DNA of 64,000 nt, from contig NZ_CAXBCK010000003.1 of the NCBI RefSeq assembly GCF_963974425.1, forward strand, positions 1-64,000, given 5' to 3'. Positions 25,568-35,066 of the stretch are shown one piece after another. How positions within the stretch are numbered: position 1 is the first letter of the stretch; each line of letters starts with the position of its first letter. A program made the translations under genes and the position numbers. The DNA comes from Marixanthomonas sp963974425 (GTDB taxonomy: Bacteria > Bacteroidota > Bacteroidia > Flavobacteriales > Flavobacteriaceae). Below the pieces are notes generated by a model. That model did not search any database, was not told the origin of the DNA, and saw only the letters and a program-made list of their open reading frames with translations.

Positions 25568-27187
25568 ATGAAACATATGAAAACGATTATTACACTTTTT
25601 ACTTTGTTAACAGTTTTTGTTGCCCAAGCACAATGGACAACCGAAACTGATATGAACACCTTGGTTGCAGAATCTGAAGCACTTGATATGCAGGCCAAAG
25701 GCACTTCTGATGGAATGACTTATGTGGTTTTCTGGAAAAACGTAGGAGCACCCACCAATATTGAGTTACGCATGCAAATTTTAGATGCAGACGGAAACCA
25801 AACCCTTGGTACAGATGGGATGTTAGTGAGCGATCAAATACCAATGGGAACCTTTACAGTATTATGGAATATGGTTGTTGATGCTGACGACAATTTATAT
25901 ATAGGTGTTACTGGTACCGGTGGTGGCGACCCCGCTTATGTATTTAAGTTTGATAGCGATGGAAACTCCTTATGGGATTCAAATGGAGTAAATGTTGGTA
26001 GTGGTAATAAAGTAACTATTTTACCACTATCTAATGGAGATGTTATAATTAGTTGGTTGGCTTCAACCGGAACTGTAATGCAAAAGTATGATGAGACAGG
26101 AAGTGCAATTTGGCCCTCAACTATGCCTATAGCGTTAGAATCAGGATTTACAGCGCCTGCAAACTTCTTTGAGATTTCGGGAGGTGATATAATCGCTGTT
26201 TTCCATTCATTACTAAGTGGTATAAACTCAAATTTATATGCTCAACGGTATGATGCAGACGGTAATGCAGTTTGGGCGGAAGCTACTCAGCTAGCTGAAG
26301 GCTTAACTGCTTTTAATCGTAATTATGCGGGAACACAGGATGGAGATGTGGTGTATATGAGCTATTTTTCTGCTGCAAACAACCGTTTTGATTCATTTTT
26401 ACAGCGCATTAGCCCTGATGGAACACTTCCATGGGGAATTAACGGAGTTGATTTTGATGTAGAACAAACAGACTATGAGATGAGTACGGAGGTTGCATTT
26501 CAACCTGGCTCACAATATGTTTGGGCTATATCAACCTTTACAAATAGCGTACAAGATCAATATGGTGAATTTGTCCAAAAATTTGATAAAGAAACCGGTG
26601 CAAGACAGTTTACCGATAACGCTAAAGAGGTTTTCCCGCTTGGTTCAGAAAAAGTGCACGCCGGAAGTCTTTACTTAAAAGATGACAGTCCACTTTTCCT
26701 TAACAAAGAGGGAGCTGATAATGGAGCAACACCAACGACATTAAATTCGGTTTACGTTGATGAGAATGGTAATTTTGTTTGGGCAGAAGAAACAATGCCT
26801 ATCGCTACCTTTTCAGCAAATAAAGGCCGTGTACAATATACAATGCCAGTAAATAACCAAAGCGTAGCGGTTTTTATGGAAGACAAAGGGGACGGATCTA
26901 AAATATATGCCCAGAATGTTGTAGATGAAGAACTGAGTGTAGAGGAATTTTCAAATGCATCATTTACTTATACCAACCCGGTGCAAAATGAAATAACACT
27001 TAACAGTACCGTAGCTATCGAGCAAGCTGCAATATACAATATGTTAGGTCAACAGGTTGTCAATAAAACTTACAACGGAACCACTCAAATAAACATTGAT
27101 GTTCAAAGTTGGACTCCTGGGATATATATTATGCAATTGAAAACCGGCAACGGGCTTTCAAAAAGTATAAAATTGGTTAAAAACTAA
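25568..27187 (+). CDS. Type IX secreted protein with beta-propeller-like repeats
   Basis: A 539-residue secreted protein. The signal peptide ends in AQA. The body has repeats of the form D-x-D-G-N-x-x-W (for example FDSDGNSLWD, YDETGSAIWP, YDADGNAVWAE, SPDGTLPWG), suggesting a beta-propeller. The last 75 residues are a type A sorting domain for the type IX secretion system, with YTNPVQNEI, YNMLGQQV, and GIYIMQLKT near the end. It is thus exported to the cell surface. The ligand or substrate cannot be told. A terminator follows. Confidence 0.85.
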   Translation: MKHMKTIITLFTLLTVFVAQAQWTTETDMNTLVAESEALDMQAKGTSDGMTYVVFWKNVGAPTNIELRMQILDADGNQTLGTDGMLVSDQIPMGTFTVLWNMVVDADDNLYIGVTGTGGGDPAYVFKFDSDGNSLWDSNGVNVGSGNKVTILPLSNGDVIISWLASTGTVMQKYDETGSAIWPSTMPIALESGFTAPANFFEISGGDIIAVFHSLLSGINSNLYAQRYDADGNAVWAEATQLAEGLTAFNRNYAGTQDGDVVYMSYFSAANNRFDSFLQRISPDGTLPWGINGVDFDVEQTDYEMSTEVAFQPGSQYVWAISTFTNSVQDQYGEFVQKFDKETGARQFTDNAKEVFPLGSEKVHAGSLYLKDDSPLFLNKEGADNGATPTTLNSVYVDENGNFVWAEETMPIATFSANKGRVQYTMPVNNQSVAVFMEDKGDGSKIYAQNVVDEELSVEEFSNASFTYTNPVQNEITLNSTVAIEQAAIYNMLGQQVVNKTYNGTTQINIDVQSWTPGIYIMQLKTGNGLSKSIKLVKN

Positions 27188-27211
27188 AGTACTCCTCAGT
27201 TTTATTTTCAG

Positions 27212-27241
27212 AAGGCTGTTCTATTGTAGGGCAGCCTTTTT
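27212..27241 (+). terminator. Terminator after the secreted protein
   Basis: Stem AAGGCTG / CAGCCTT with a 13-base loop, followed by a T run. It faces the plus strand. Confidence 0.7.
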
Positions 27242-27254
27242 GTTATTACCACTA

Positions 27255-27285
27255 AAAAAAGAGAAGTGCCTAAACACTTCTCTTT
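27255..27285 (-). terminator. Terminator of the minus-strand secreted protein gene
   Basis: Perfect 11-bp stem AAAGAGAAGTG / CACTTCTCTTT with a 6-base loop. Read on the minus strand, it is followed by a run of T. Confidence 0.8.
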
Positions 27286-27311
27286 AGAATACTAAACAAA
27301 AAAAACAAATA

Positions 27312-28418
27312 TTATAACTTGATTAGCTTTACAGATTCAACAGCTGTTCCTGCTTGCACTTTAGCAATGTAATTTCCTGCTGCAAGTCCGGATATGTCGA
27401 TGGTTAGGTTATTGCTATTTTTTCCAGATATTTGCTTTACCTCTTGACCCAATATGTTGTAAATACCGATATTAGAAATTACTTCTTTTGAATCAAAGGT
27501 AACAACTCCACTTGTTGGGTTAGGAAACATGGTAACGCTAGCTGCCACCAATTGGTTTTCTTCAACACCCAATACTTCTCGATCTGCTATTATAATATCA
27601 AAGGCTAGGTTTTCAGGGATTGCCACAGTGGTGTCTTCACAATAGATAGTCCAGTTGCTGCCATTGTACCAAACGCTCAAATTTGCATCTAAGCTCACTT
27701 GTGTGTCAGGACCGTTAACGCCCCAGTAATGACTAAACACAAAAGCACCGTCTGGGTTTCCGTTCAAGTCTGGATGATCTATGGTTGTAATATGCCCGCT
27801 TGTATTGGCGGCCGATGCTACATGAGTAGTACGATTTGTACCAGTTCCACCTGTTTTCAATATTTTAAAGGCTGCTCCATCGGGAATTGTTGTTGTACCT
27901 TCTTCATAAATACCACGTTTGTCCAATGCTGTATCGTAATAAAACCCAAATTGATTGTCATTGCGTTCGCTGTTGGGGTTGTAGTAAGTTGAAAACACGG
28001 CATACGGTCCTGGGTCGCTTCCATTAAAATCTGGGTCGTCAATTACGGTAGTATAGCCCCCAAAAGATCCTTGGTTCCCTACTGTAGCGATATGGGTTAT
28101 AAAATTTGATGGGTCGCCAATATAGACATTGTAACTGCTATTTTCTACCATGGGCGATGAATCTTCATTGTAGATGGTCCATTTATTTTGCGTGGAACTG
28201 TAAAACAGCCCAGTTGCGCGATCGTTGTAAACACCCAATGGAGAGAAATTGTGCACTTCCAATATACCAGCACTGGGGTTACCGTTAAGGTCGGGATGAT
28301 CAATAAAAGTGGCATCGGCTGAAATGTTTTCTGTCGTGGCGGTATGCACAAAGATTTTATCTTGTGCAAGTACTGCTGTAAAAAGCAGCATCCCTAAAAA
28401 AGTAAAAATTGTTTTCAT
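27312..28418 (-). CDS. Type IX secreted repeat protein (paralogue of the gene at 48842)
   Basis: A 368-residue secreted protein: signal peptide (MKTIFTFLGMLLFTAVLAQ), three repeats of about 80 residues and a type IX sorting domain (MFPNPTSG, YNILGQEV, AAGNYIAKV). Each repeat begins H-x-A-T/S and carries I-D-H/D-P-D-x-N-G-x-P, then W/G-I-Y-x-E-D and a final A-F-x-I. The repeats resemble secreted-protein repeats I associate with DUF7452, which is tentative. The frame runs upstream to 28517, but this start gives a clean signal peptide. A closely related gene lies 20 kb away, and both have phased TGTAAC sites upstream. Confidence 0.85.
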   Translation of the reverse strand: MKTIFTFLGMLLFTAVLAQDKIFVHTATTENISADATFIDHPDLNGNPSAGILEVHNFSPLGVYNDRATGLFYSSTQNKWTIYNEDSSPMVENSSYNVYIGDPSNFITHIATVGNQGSFGGYTTVIDDPDFNGSDPGPYAVFSTYYNPNSERNDNQFGFYYDTALDKRGIYEEGTTTIPDGAAFKILKTGGTGTNRTTHVASAANTSGHITTIDHPDLNGNPDGAFVFSHYWGVNGPDTQVSLDANLSVWYNGSNWTIYCEDTTVAIPENLAFDIIIADREVLGVEENQLVAASVTMFPNPTSGVVTFDSKEVISNIGIYNILGQEVKQISGKNSNNLTIDISGLAAGNYIAKVQAGTAVESVKLIKL

Positions 28419-28456
28419 AATACTAAGTTTTAAATTGTTCATTAAATTACTGTCAT

Positions 28457-28464
28457 CAAAAGTA
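28457..28464 (-). promoter_or_regulatory. -7 promoter element of the repeat-protein gene
   Basis: TACTTTTG on the minus strand matches TAnnTTTG exactly and lies about 40 bases before the start codon. The -33 region is poor (CTG at 28485-28487), as expected if an activator is needed. Confidence 0.5.
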
Positions 28465-28587
28465 GCGCGCACTGTTTTGATTTTCAGCAGGTGAAGACTT
28501 GTAGTTGCCTGGGGCAATACCCTCTTTTTTTAAGGGGTCAATATCATTGAAACAAATTTATAGGTAGAAAAGAGGTAGTACTATTAC

Positions 28588-28620
28588 CAATGTAACAAAG
28601 TGTATAACGTATGTAACATA
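28588..28620. promoter_or_regulatory. TGTAAC direct repeat, 21-bp spacing
   Basis: TGTAAC at 28591 and again at 28612, exactly 21 bp apart, with a weaker TGTATAAC between them. The site is about 130-160 bp upstream of the predicted start point of the minus-strand repeat protein. The same spacing recurs at 48664 and 50016. Confidence 0.6.
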
Positions 28621-28655
28621 GGTGGGTTTTATAGGAAATAGCTTAGAAAAGTCAT

Positions 28656-28690
28656 AAAAAAAAGCCCTCGATTTTCGAGGGCTTTTTTTT
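28656..28690 (-). terminator. Terminator of the DUF4136 lipoprotein gene
   Basis: Perfect stem AAAAGCCCTCGA / TCGAGGGCTTTT with a tiny loop. There are T runs on both sides, so it could work in both directions. It overlaps the stop codon of the minus-strand gene. Confidence 0.85.
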
Positions 28691-29231
28691 ATTGTTGCAT
28701 TGCTCCGGGGGGATATTCCGCTAAAATTTCATTTACAATTTCTCGAATGCGTTCTTCTTTGTCGTCAATATTACCACTTGTAATAAGGCGAGCACTGCCT
28801 ATCCCTTGCCACACTAGTTCGTTGGTTTTTGCATCAATAAGGTCTATATAAAGGCTCCCTTCAGTAGAACGGGAAACTGTATTTCCAGAATATCCTCCAT
28901 AATACCATGGATTCCAACCCCAACCGTAGCCAAAGTTATTGTTATATACATCTACACGTTCATTCTCTTTTGTAAAAATACTTACCAAAAGATCGGCCGA
29001 TTTGTTTTTGGATAGTCCTTTAGCAGCTAATTCGGCATCGATAGCACGGAGGATACGTTTTTTATCTAAATCGTTTATTTCTGCTTTATCAATACCAGGT
29101 TTATAAAACGCAAAGGTATTGTAACTGTTAAAATCTGCTTTTCTATCGTAGTCGGTTGCAACTCTTACAGAGGTACAAGAAGCTACAAAAGCAAATAAGA
29201 GTAGAAGGGGTATAAATTTTAATGCTTTCAT
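28689..29231 (-). CDS. DUF4136 lipoprotein
   Basis: A 180-residue envelope lipoprotein. The signal peptide ends in the lipobox VASC, with the acylated cysteine at residue 19. The DUF4136 core shows VATDYDRKADFNSYNTFAFY at the start, the DLLVSI strand and the later GSLYIDLIDAKTNELVWQG. A Gly/Trp/Tyr-rich loop (YGWGWNPWYYGGYSG) sits mid-protein. The function of this family is unknown. It stands alone between urocanate hydratase and the secreted protein. Confidence 0.88.
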   Translation of the reverse strand: MKALKFIPLLLLFAFVASCTSVRVATDYDRKADFNSYNTFAFYKPGIDKAEINDLDKKRILRAIDAELAAKGLSKNKSADLLVSIFTKENERVDVYNNNFGYGWGWNPWYYGGYSGNTVSRSTEGSLYIDLIDAKTNELVWQGIGSARLITSGNIDDKEERIREIVNEILAEYPPGAMQQ

Positions 29232-29243
29232 AATTTATTGTTT

Positions 29244-31319
29244 TTAAAGTAAATCATCATCTACGAAGTTGGGGAGGGTTACCTGTAAATTTGGATTGTT
29301 TTCCATGGCTCTTTTTATGGCAAAGACCGCTCCGTCGTTTCGTGCCCAACTGCGGCGTGCAATTCCGTTATTTACATCCCAGAATAACATGTTTTCTAAC
29401 CGTCGTTGTGCATCTATAGTACCATCAAGAACCATGCCGAAACCGCCGTTTATCACTTCGCCCCAACCAACACCACCGCCGTTGTGTATGCTTACCCAAG
29501 TTGCCCCGCGGAAACTATCGCCAATTACATTCTGTATAGCCATATCGGCTGTAAAACGACTTCCATCATAGATGTTGGAAGTTTCTCGATACGGAGAATC
29601 GGTACCAGAAACATCGTGATGATCTCGACCTAATACTACAGGACCTATTTTGCCTTCTTTTATAGCTTTGTTGAAAGCAGCGGCTATTTGGGTACGCCCA
29701 TTGGCATCAGCATATAAAATACGTGCTTGTGAGCCTACTACCAGTTTATTTTCTTGTGCTCCTTCAATCCAATTAATGTTGTCCTGCATTTGCTGTTGGA
29801 TTTCTTTAGGCGAATCGTTCATTAATTCTTGAAGTACTTCGGAAGCGATATTGTCTGTTTTCTGAAGATCTTCTGGTTTTCCTGATGCACATACCCAACG
29901 AAATGGGCCAAAACCATAGTCAAAACACATAGGTCCCATAATGTCCTGTACATACGAAGGATATCTAAACTCCTTATTTGGTTCTTCTGAAAGAATATCA
30001 GCACCAGCACGAGAAGCTTCTAAAAGAAAAGCGTTTCCGTAGTCAAAAAAATAGGTTCCTTTTTCTGTGTGTTTATTGATGGCTACAGCTTGACGACGCA
30101 AGCTTTCTTGAACTTTATTTTTAAAGATTTCAGGATTGTTAGCCATCATATCGTTGGCTTCTTCATAGCTCATCCCAACAGGGTAATATCCTCCGGCCCA
30201 AGGGTTGTGTAGTGATGTTTGGTCGCTTCCTAAATCAATTTTAATATTTGCTTCAGCAAAATGTTCCCAGACATCTACCACATTGCCATCGTAAGCGATA
30301 GATATGGTTTCTTTTTCTGAAATGGCTTTTTTCACCCGGTTGGCAAGTTCTGTTACGTCTGATATCACTTCATCTACCCAGCCTTGCTCGTGGCGTGTTT
30401 GGGTTGCTTTTTTATTTACTTCGGCACAAACTGTTATGCAGCCTGAAATATTTCCAGCTTTGGGCTGTGCACCACTCATTCCTCCAAGTCCTGAAGTAAC
30501 AAATAAGCCTCCTTGTGGTTGCTTTTTAATCTTTCTGAAACCATTGAGAACAGTAATAGTTGTTCCGTGAACAATACCTTGCGGACCAATATACATAAAG
30601 CTACCAGCTGTCATTTGTCCATACTGAGTAACTCCTAATGCGTTGAATTTCTCCCAATCATCTTGCTTAGAATAATTAGGAATCATCATCCCGTTAGTAA
30701 CAACCACTCGGGGAGCATCTTTATGGCTAGGGAATAAACCCATAGGGTGACCCGAATACATAGCAAGGGTTTGCTCGTCGGTCATTTGCGAAAGGTATTG
30801 CATCGTTAGCAGATACTGTGCCCAATTTTGAAAAACAGCTCCGTTTCCACCGTAGGTAATCAATTCGTGGGGGTGTTGCGCCACCGCATAATCTAAATTG
30901 TTTTGTATCATCAACATAATAGCCTTTGCTTGTTGACTTTTTCCTGGGTATTCATCAATAGGCCGAGCGTACATGGTGTAATCTGGGCGAAAACGGTACA
31001 TATAGATGCGTCCGTATTTTTCTAACTCTGCTTTAAATTCGGGTAGGAGGGTAGTGTGGTATTTTTTATCAAAGTATCGTAAGGCATTACGCAACGCAAG
31101 TTTCTTTTCTTCTGAAGAAAGAATTTCTTTACGTTTAGGGGCATGGTTGCGTTCCATATCGTAGGCTTTTGCTTTTGGTAATTGATCTGGAATGCCTTGT
31201 TGTATAGTCTCTTTGAATGTCATATAACTCTTTTCTTTTATACGCCAATCTTTTCGCAATGGAAGAGGTGGATTGGGTTTATTGATTGTTCTTTGAATTG
31301 GTTTTTTTGTTAAATCCAT
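29244..31319 (-). CDS. hutU: Urocanate hydratase, long form
   Basis: Adds water to urocanate to make imidazolone propionate, step two of histidine breakdown, using tightly bound NAD+. Diagnostic runs are ITYGGNGAVFQNW, YGQMTAGSFMYIGPQGIVHG, TSGLGGMSGAQPKA and the late DHHDVSGTDSPYRET. With 691 residues it is longer than the E. coli-group enzyme (about 555) and near the animal type (676 in human). The start at 31319 (MDLTKKP) lies inside the DUF5522 gene, and 31205 is an alternative. No other hut gene is in the window. Confidence 0.93.
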   Translation of the reverse strand: MDLTKKPIQRTINKPNPPLPLRKDWRIKEKSYMTFKETIQQGIPDQLPKAKAYDMERNHAPKRKEILSSEEKKLALRNALRYFDKKYHTTLLPEFKAELEKYGRIYMYRFRPDYTMYARPIDEYPGKSQQAKAIMLMIQNNLDYAVAQHPHELITYGGNGAVFQNWAQYLLTMQYLSQMTDEQTLAMYSGHPMGLFPSHKDAPRVVVTNGMMIPNYSKQDDWEKFNALGVTQYGQMTAGSFMYIGPQGIVHGTTITVLNGFRKIKKQPQGGLFVTSGLGGMSGAQPKAGNISGCITVCAEVNKKATQTRHEQGWVDEVISDVTELANRVKKAISEKETISIAYDGNVVDVWEHFAEANIKIDLGSDQTSLHNPWAGGYYPVGMSYEEANDMMANNPEIFKNKVQESLRRQAVAINKHTEKGTYFFDYGNAFLLEASRAGADILSEEPNKEFRYPSYVQDIMGPMCFDYGFGPFRWVCASGKPEDLQKTDNIASEVLQELMNDSPKEIQQQMQDNINWIEGAQENKLVVGSQARILYADANGRTQIAAAFNKAIKEGKIGPVVLGRDHHDVSGTDSPYRETSNIYDGSRFTADMAIQNVIGDSFRGATWVSIHNGGGVGWGEVINGGFGMVLDGTIDAQRRLENMLFWDVNNGIARRSWARNDGAVFAIKRAMENNPNLQVTLPNFVDDDLL

Positions 31320-31455
31320 ATGGACAATGCCTACAACCACTTTCGCAGCAATAACCCCGTTTTAAGTGGTATTGCTCGGTAAAACATTTGTAGCCTTCGG
31401 GCGTTAGGTAAAAATCGCCTTCTTCAATCTCTATTCTTTTCTTTGGAAATAACAT
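31279..31455 (-). CDS. DUF5522 small cysteine-rich protein
   Basis: A 58-residue protein with GDFYLTPEGYKCFTEQYHLK and the cysteine cluster RGYCCESGCRHCPYGF, the hallmark of the DUF5522 family, which probably binds a metal. The function is unknown. Its end overlaps the start of hutU by 41 bp, so the two genes are translated from one message. The start at 31455 (MLFPKK) is preferred over 31470. Confidence 0.85.
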   Translation of the reverse strand: MLFPKKRIEIEEGDFYLTPEGYKCFTEQYHLKRGYCCESGCRHCPYGFNKKTNSKNNQ

Positions 31456-31528
31456 ACTACAAAAATACAAAATTCAGTGCTCAGTAGGCAGTTTTCAAAT
31501 ATGTAACTTTGTAGGCTAAGGTGGTTTT

Positions 31529-31855
31529 ATGATTGTTTTGGTAAATCGGTTTTTATTGCGGAAGAAATTTGTGGGGATTGCGTTATGGCCTTTCTTATTA
31601 TTAAAAGATAGTGCTTTAAAGACCGATGCAGTTTTTATGAATCATGAACGTATTCACTTGCGGCAACAGACAGAACTTTTGGTGGTGTTTTTTTACGTAT
31701 GGTATGGAATTGAATATCTAATTAGACTACTGCGATACCGGAATCACTCTACGGCATACCGAAATATTAGTTTTGAACGAGAGGCGTATGCAAAGGAGCA
31801 GGATATTTCATTTTTAAACGATAGATCTTTTTGGAACTTTTTACAATTTTTATAA
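31529..31855 (+). CDS. Small membrane protein with HERIH zinc-peptidase-like motif
   Basis: A 108-residue protein with a hydrophobic N terminus, the motif NHERIHLRQQTELL (an HExxH form), a membrane helix (LVVFFYVWYGIEYLI), and then FEREAYAKEQ, whose glutamate could be the third ligand of a gluzincin-like site. This pattern resembles a stripped-down M56/M48-type membrane peptidase, but the length is far below those families. It is described as unknown with possible metal binding. A TAACTTTG promoter-like element lies at 31504-31511. Confidence 0.75.
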   Translation: MIVLVNRFLLRKKFVGIALWPFLLLKDSALKTDAVFMNHERIHLRQQTELLVVFFYVWYGIEYLIRLLRYRNHSTAYRNISFEREAYAKEQDISFLNDRSFWNFLQFL

Positions 31856-31907
31856 TCCTACTTTTTTAAATTAAAACCAAGATTATATCAACTATTAACT
31901 GGAAATA

Positions 31908-32849
31908 ATGAAAAATAATAAGTACCAATCTTTTTCTTTAAACACAGATAGTAAGCTACAACAAATAAATCTTTTAAGTTTTGTGAATACCACATGTAGT
32001 TTAAGCCTACTTCGCGATGACCAGATTCATCCATTTGTTTCAGGTAATAAATTCAGAAAACTGAAATATAACATTCAGCAGGCTTTAACTGAAAACCATA
32101 AGACCTTGCTAACTTTTGGGGGAGCATATTCTAACCATATTGCGGCAGTTGCATCTGCAGGCAAACTAGCAGGCTTACAAACTGTAGGGATAATACGAGG
32201 AGAGGAACTATCAAATAAAATAAGTGAAAATGCAACCCTTTCTTATGCCCAAAAACAAGGTATGCAACTTCAGTTTATAACCCGGGAAGCCTACCGGGAT
32301 AAATATGAAGCATCATTTATAGAAACGCTTAGAAATACCTATGGAGATTTCTATTTATTACCTGAAGGAGGTACCAATGCTTTGGCAGTAAAAGGCTGTG
32401 AAGAAATATTCTCTAGGGTAGAAAAGCACGTCGATTATATTTGTGCTCCAGTGGGCACAGGCGGTACGCTGGCGGGATTAGTTGGCGCATCGCAACCGCA
32501 TCAAAAAGTACTAGGTTTTTCAGCGTTAAAGGGAAAATTTCAAACTTCAGAAATTCAAAAATATACTTCAAAAACTAATTTTGAAATTATAGATGATTAC
32601 TGTTTTGGAGGGTATGCTAAAATAGATTTGCAATTGGTGCGTTTTATTAATGAGTTTTATAAAAAAACCGGTATCCCATTAGATCCGGTCTATACCGGAA
32701 AAATGCTATTTGGTATTGTAGACTTACTGAAACGTGGGTATTTCAAAGAAAATAGCCGTATTTTTGCTGTCCATACAGGAGGTTTACAAGGTATTGCCGG
32801 TATGAATCAACGTTTAAAAAAGAAAAACTTGCCACAAATAGACCTATAA
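31908..32849 (+). CDS. ACC deaminase/D-cysteine desulfhydrase family PLP enzyme
   Basis: A 313-residue fold-type II PLP enzyme. The lysine region GNKFRKLKYNI, the substrate loop FGGAYSNHIAA and the phosphate-binding glycines GTGGTLAG are present. The family covers 1-aminocyclopropane-1-carboxylate deaminase and D-cysteine desulfhydrase, which differ at a few active-site residues that I cannot assign firmly. D-cysteine desulfhydrase-like activity is the more common among such bacterial proteins. It starts an operon with the glucosaminidase one base later. Confidence 0.87.
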   Translation: MKNNKYQSFSLNTDSKLQQINLLSFVNTTCSLSLLRDDQIHPFVSGNKFRKLKYNIQQALTENHKTLLTFGGAYSNHIAAVASAGKLAGLQTVGIIRGEELSNKISENATLSYAQKQGMQLQFITREAYRDKYEASFIETLRNTYGDFYLLPEGGTNALAVKGCEEIFSRVEKHVDYICAPVGTGGTLAGLVGASQPHQKVLGFSALKGKFQTSEIQKYTSKTNFEIIDDYCFGGYAKIDLQLVRFINEFYKKTGIPLDPVYTGKMLFGIVDLLKRGYFKENSRIFAVHTGGLQGIAGMNQRLKKKNLPQIDL

Positions 32850-32850
32850 T

Positions 32851-33687
32851 ATGCTATATCGAATTTGCATCGTATTGTTAATCAGCACACTGTTTTTTAG
32901 CAGCTGTAAATCTAAAAAAAGAGCAGTCACTTCAAATAAAAGAGACCGTACTGAGCGGGTAGACATTTCAGATACCCGAAAAGGAGAAATAAAACTTCCT
33001 AAAAAAACCGAAATTAAAACGCCTCCTCCCAATGCTTCCTACGCAGAAATTGTTACTACTTATATTGATAATTATAGCTTGATTGCTATGGAGGAGATGC
33101 AGCAATATGGTATCCCTGCAAGTATAACATTAGCACAAGGTATTTTAGAAAGTGGTGCAGGTCGGGGCGAACTTACCAAAAAAGCGAACAATCACTTTGG
33201 GATTAAGTGCCATGGATGGACCGGAGGCCGCGTGTATCACGATGATGATGAATTACAGGAGTGTTTCAGAAAATACAAAGATCCAAAATATTCATTTAGG
33301 GACCATTCCTTGTTTTTAACCGAACGTAGCCGCTATCAGGATCTCTTTAAACTAAAAAAACACGACTATAAAGGCTGGGCAAAAGGTCTAAAAAAAGCCG
33401 GATATGCAACCGATCCACGTTATCCAGATAAATTGATAAGTATTGTAGAGCGCTATGGTCTAACACATTATGATGAACTTGTTTTGGGCGGAACTGCAAT
33501 AGAGAAGCAAAAAGACACGAAAAACACGAAAGTAAAAACCTATATTGTAGAACGTGGTGATACGCTATATAATATTTCAAGACGGTATAACATTACGGTT
33601 GAAACATTAAAAGAGTACAATGGGTTAGAGTCTAATAATATATCCATTGGGCAAGTTTTATACTTGCATTCAGTAAAAAATCAATAA
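32851..33687 (+). CDS. Glucosaminidase lipoprotein with LysM domain
   Basis: A 278-residue cell-wall hydrolase. The N terminus is a lipoprotein signal (LFFSSCKSKK). A GH73-type glucosaminidase domain spans about 55-200 (ITLAQGILESGAGRGELTKK, with the catalytic glutamate, then NNHFGIKCHGW). A C-terminal LysM (TYIVERGDTLYNISRRYNIT) binds peptidoglycan. It would cut between N-acetylglucosamine and N-acetylmuramic acid in the periplasm. Spacing is one base to the gene before and six to hemL, so all three are in one operon. Confidence 0.9.
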   Translation: MLYRICIVLLISTLFFSSCKSKKRAVTSNKRDRTERVDISDTRKGEIKLPKKTEIKTPPPNASYAEIVTTYIDNYSLIAMEEMQQYGIPASITLAQGILESGAGRGELTKKANNHFGIKCHGWTGGRVYHDDDELQECFRKYKDPKYSFRDHSLFLTERSRYQDLFKLKKHDYKGWAKGLKKAGYATDPRYPDKLISIVERYGLTHYDELVLGGTAIEKQKDTKNTKVKTYIVERGDTLYNISRRYNITVETLKEYNGLESNNISIGQVLYLHSVKNQ

Positions 33688-33693
33688 TTTATT

Positions 33694-34980
33694 ATGATCT
33701 ATAAAAGAAGCAGTGCCCTTTTTAAAGAGGCACAGAAAGTGATACCTGGTGGTGTTAATTCTCCAGTAAGAGCATTTACTGCAGTCGGAGGAGAACCTAT
33801 TTTTGTTGAAAAAGCCAAAGGAGCTTATTTGTATGATGCAGACGGAAATAAACTAATAGACTATATCAATTCTTGGGGTCCTATGATTTTAGGGCATGCA
33901 CACCAGCCAGTAGTTGAGGCTGTAGTTGATAAAGCCGAAAAAGGAACTTCCTTTGGAATGCCTACTGAAATTGAAACCGAAATAGCTTCCTTGGCTGTTT
34001 CTATGGTTCCGAATATTGATAAAATACGATTTGTGAACAGTGGAACCGAAGCGTGTATGAGCGCCGTGCGTTTGGCTCGTGGTTTTACTGGGAAAGATAA
34101 AATCATCAAGTTTGCAGGTTGTTATCATGGACATAGCGATTCATTTTTAATACAAGCGGGAAGTGGAGCGGTTACTTTTGGCACACCTAATAGTCCAGGT
34201 GTTACAGAGGGTACGGCAAAAGATACCTTGTTAGCAGATTTTAACGATTTAAATAATGTGGCCGAGGTTATTTCAGAAAACAAAGATGAAATAGCCTGTA
34301 TTATTTTAGAGCCGGTAGCTGGGAACATGGGCTGTATTCCTCCAGCAAAAGGTTTTCTTGAAGGATTACGAAAGTTATGCGATTCAAATAATATTCTACT
34401 AATTTTTGATGAGGTAATGACGGGTTTTCGCTTAGCGAAAGGTGGCGTTCAAGAACTGTACGGTATTGATGCCGATATTGTTACCTTCGGAAAAGTGATA
34501 GGCGGTGGTTTACCAGTGGGAGCTTTTGCTGCCAGAGCCGAAATTATGAGTCATTTGGCACCCGAAGGTCCAGTTTACCAAGCTGGGACGCTTAGTGGTA
34601 ATCCATTAGCCATGGCTGCTGGTTTGGCGATGTTATTGGAACTGAATAATAATCCTGAAATATTTACTTCATTAGAAAAAAAGACTGAATACTTACATAA
34701 AGGATTAGCTTCTGTTCTAACTGAAGCGAATGTAACACATACCATTAATAGGGTAGGTTCTATGATATCGGTTCATTTTTCTGAAACACCTGTAACAGAT
34801 TTTAAAACAGCTGCTTTAGGAAACAACGATACCTTTAAAAAGTTTTTTCACGGTCTTTTAGCTGAAGGAATCTACATTGCGCCAAGTGCATTTGAAACTT
34901 GGTTTTTAACTGAAGCCTTGACCTACGAGGATCTTGATGCTACCATTAAAGCTTGTGGCAAAGTAGCCAAAACACTATAA
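33694..34980 (+). CDS. hemL: Glutamate-1-semialdehyde 2,1-aminomutase HemL
   Basis: Makes 5-aminolevulinate from glutamate-1-semialdehyde, the last step of the C5 route to tetrapyrroles. It is a class III PLP enzyme with the cofactor lysine K267 in TFGKVIGGGLPVG. GGVNSPVRAF near the N terminus and SGTEACMSAVRLARG are diagnostic. The 428 residues match the family. It closes the operon, and a bidirectional terminator follows. Confidence 0.96.
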   Translation: MIYKRSSALFKEAQKVIPGGVNSPVRAFTAVGGEPIFVEKAKGAYLYDADGNKLIDYINSWGPMILGHAHQPVVEAVVDKAEKGTSFGMPTEIETEIASLAVSMVPNIDKIRFVNSGTEACMSAVRLARGFTGKDKIIKFAGCYHGHSDSFLIQAGSGAVTFGTPNSPGVTEGTAKDTLLADFNDLNNVAEVISENKDEIACIILEPVAGNMGCIPPAKGFLEGLRKLCDSNNILLIFDEVMTGFRLAKGGVQELYGIDADIVTFGKVIGGGLPVGAFAARAEIMSHLAPEGPVYQAGTLSGNPLAMAAGLAMLLELNNNPEIFTSLEKKTEYLHKGLASVLTEANVTHTINRVGSMISVHFSETPVTDFKTAALGNNDTFKKFFHGLLAEGIYIAPSAFETWFLTEALTYEDLDATIKACGKVAKTL

Positions 34981-35009
34981 AACAAATTAAAAATTTCGGT
35001 GTAAAATTA

Positions 35010-35046
35010 AAATCCCTCCAAAGCTTTTGCTAAGGAGGGATTTGTT
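35010..35046. terminator. Bidirectional terminator between hemL and the Spy-like gene
   Basis: Perfect 10-bp stem AAATCCCTCC / GGAGGGATTT with a 14-base loop. A/T-rich tracts flank both sides. Confidence 0.8.
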
Positions 35047-35066
35047 TTGTAAAATATGTGATAAAG

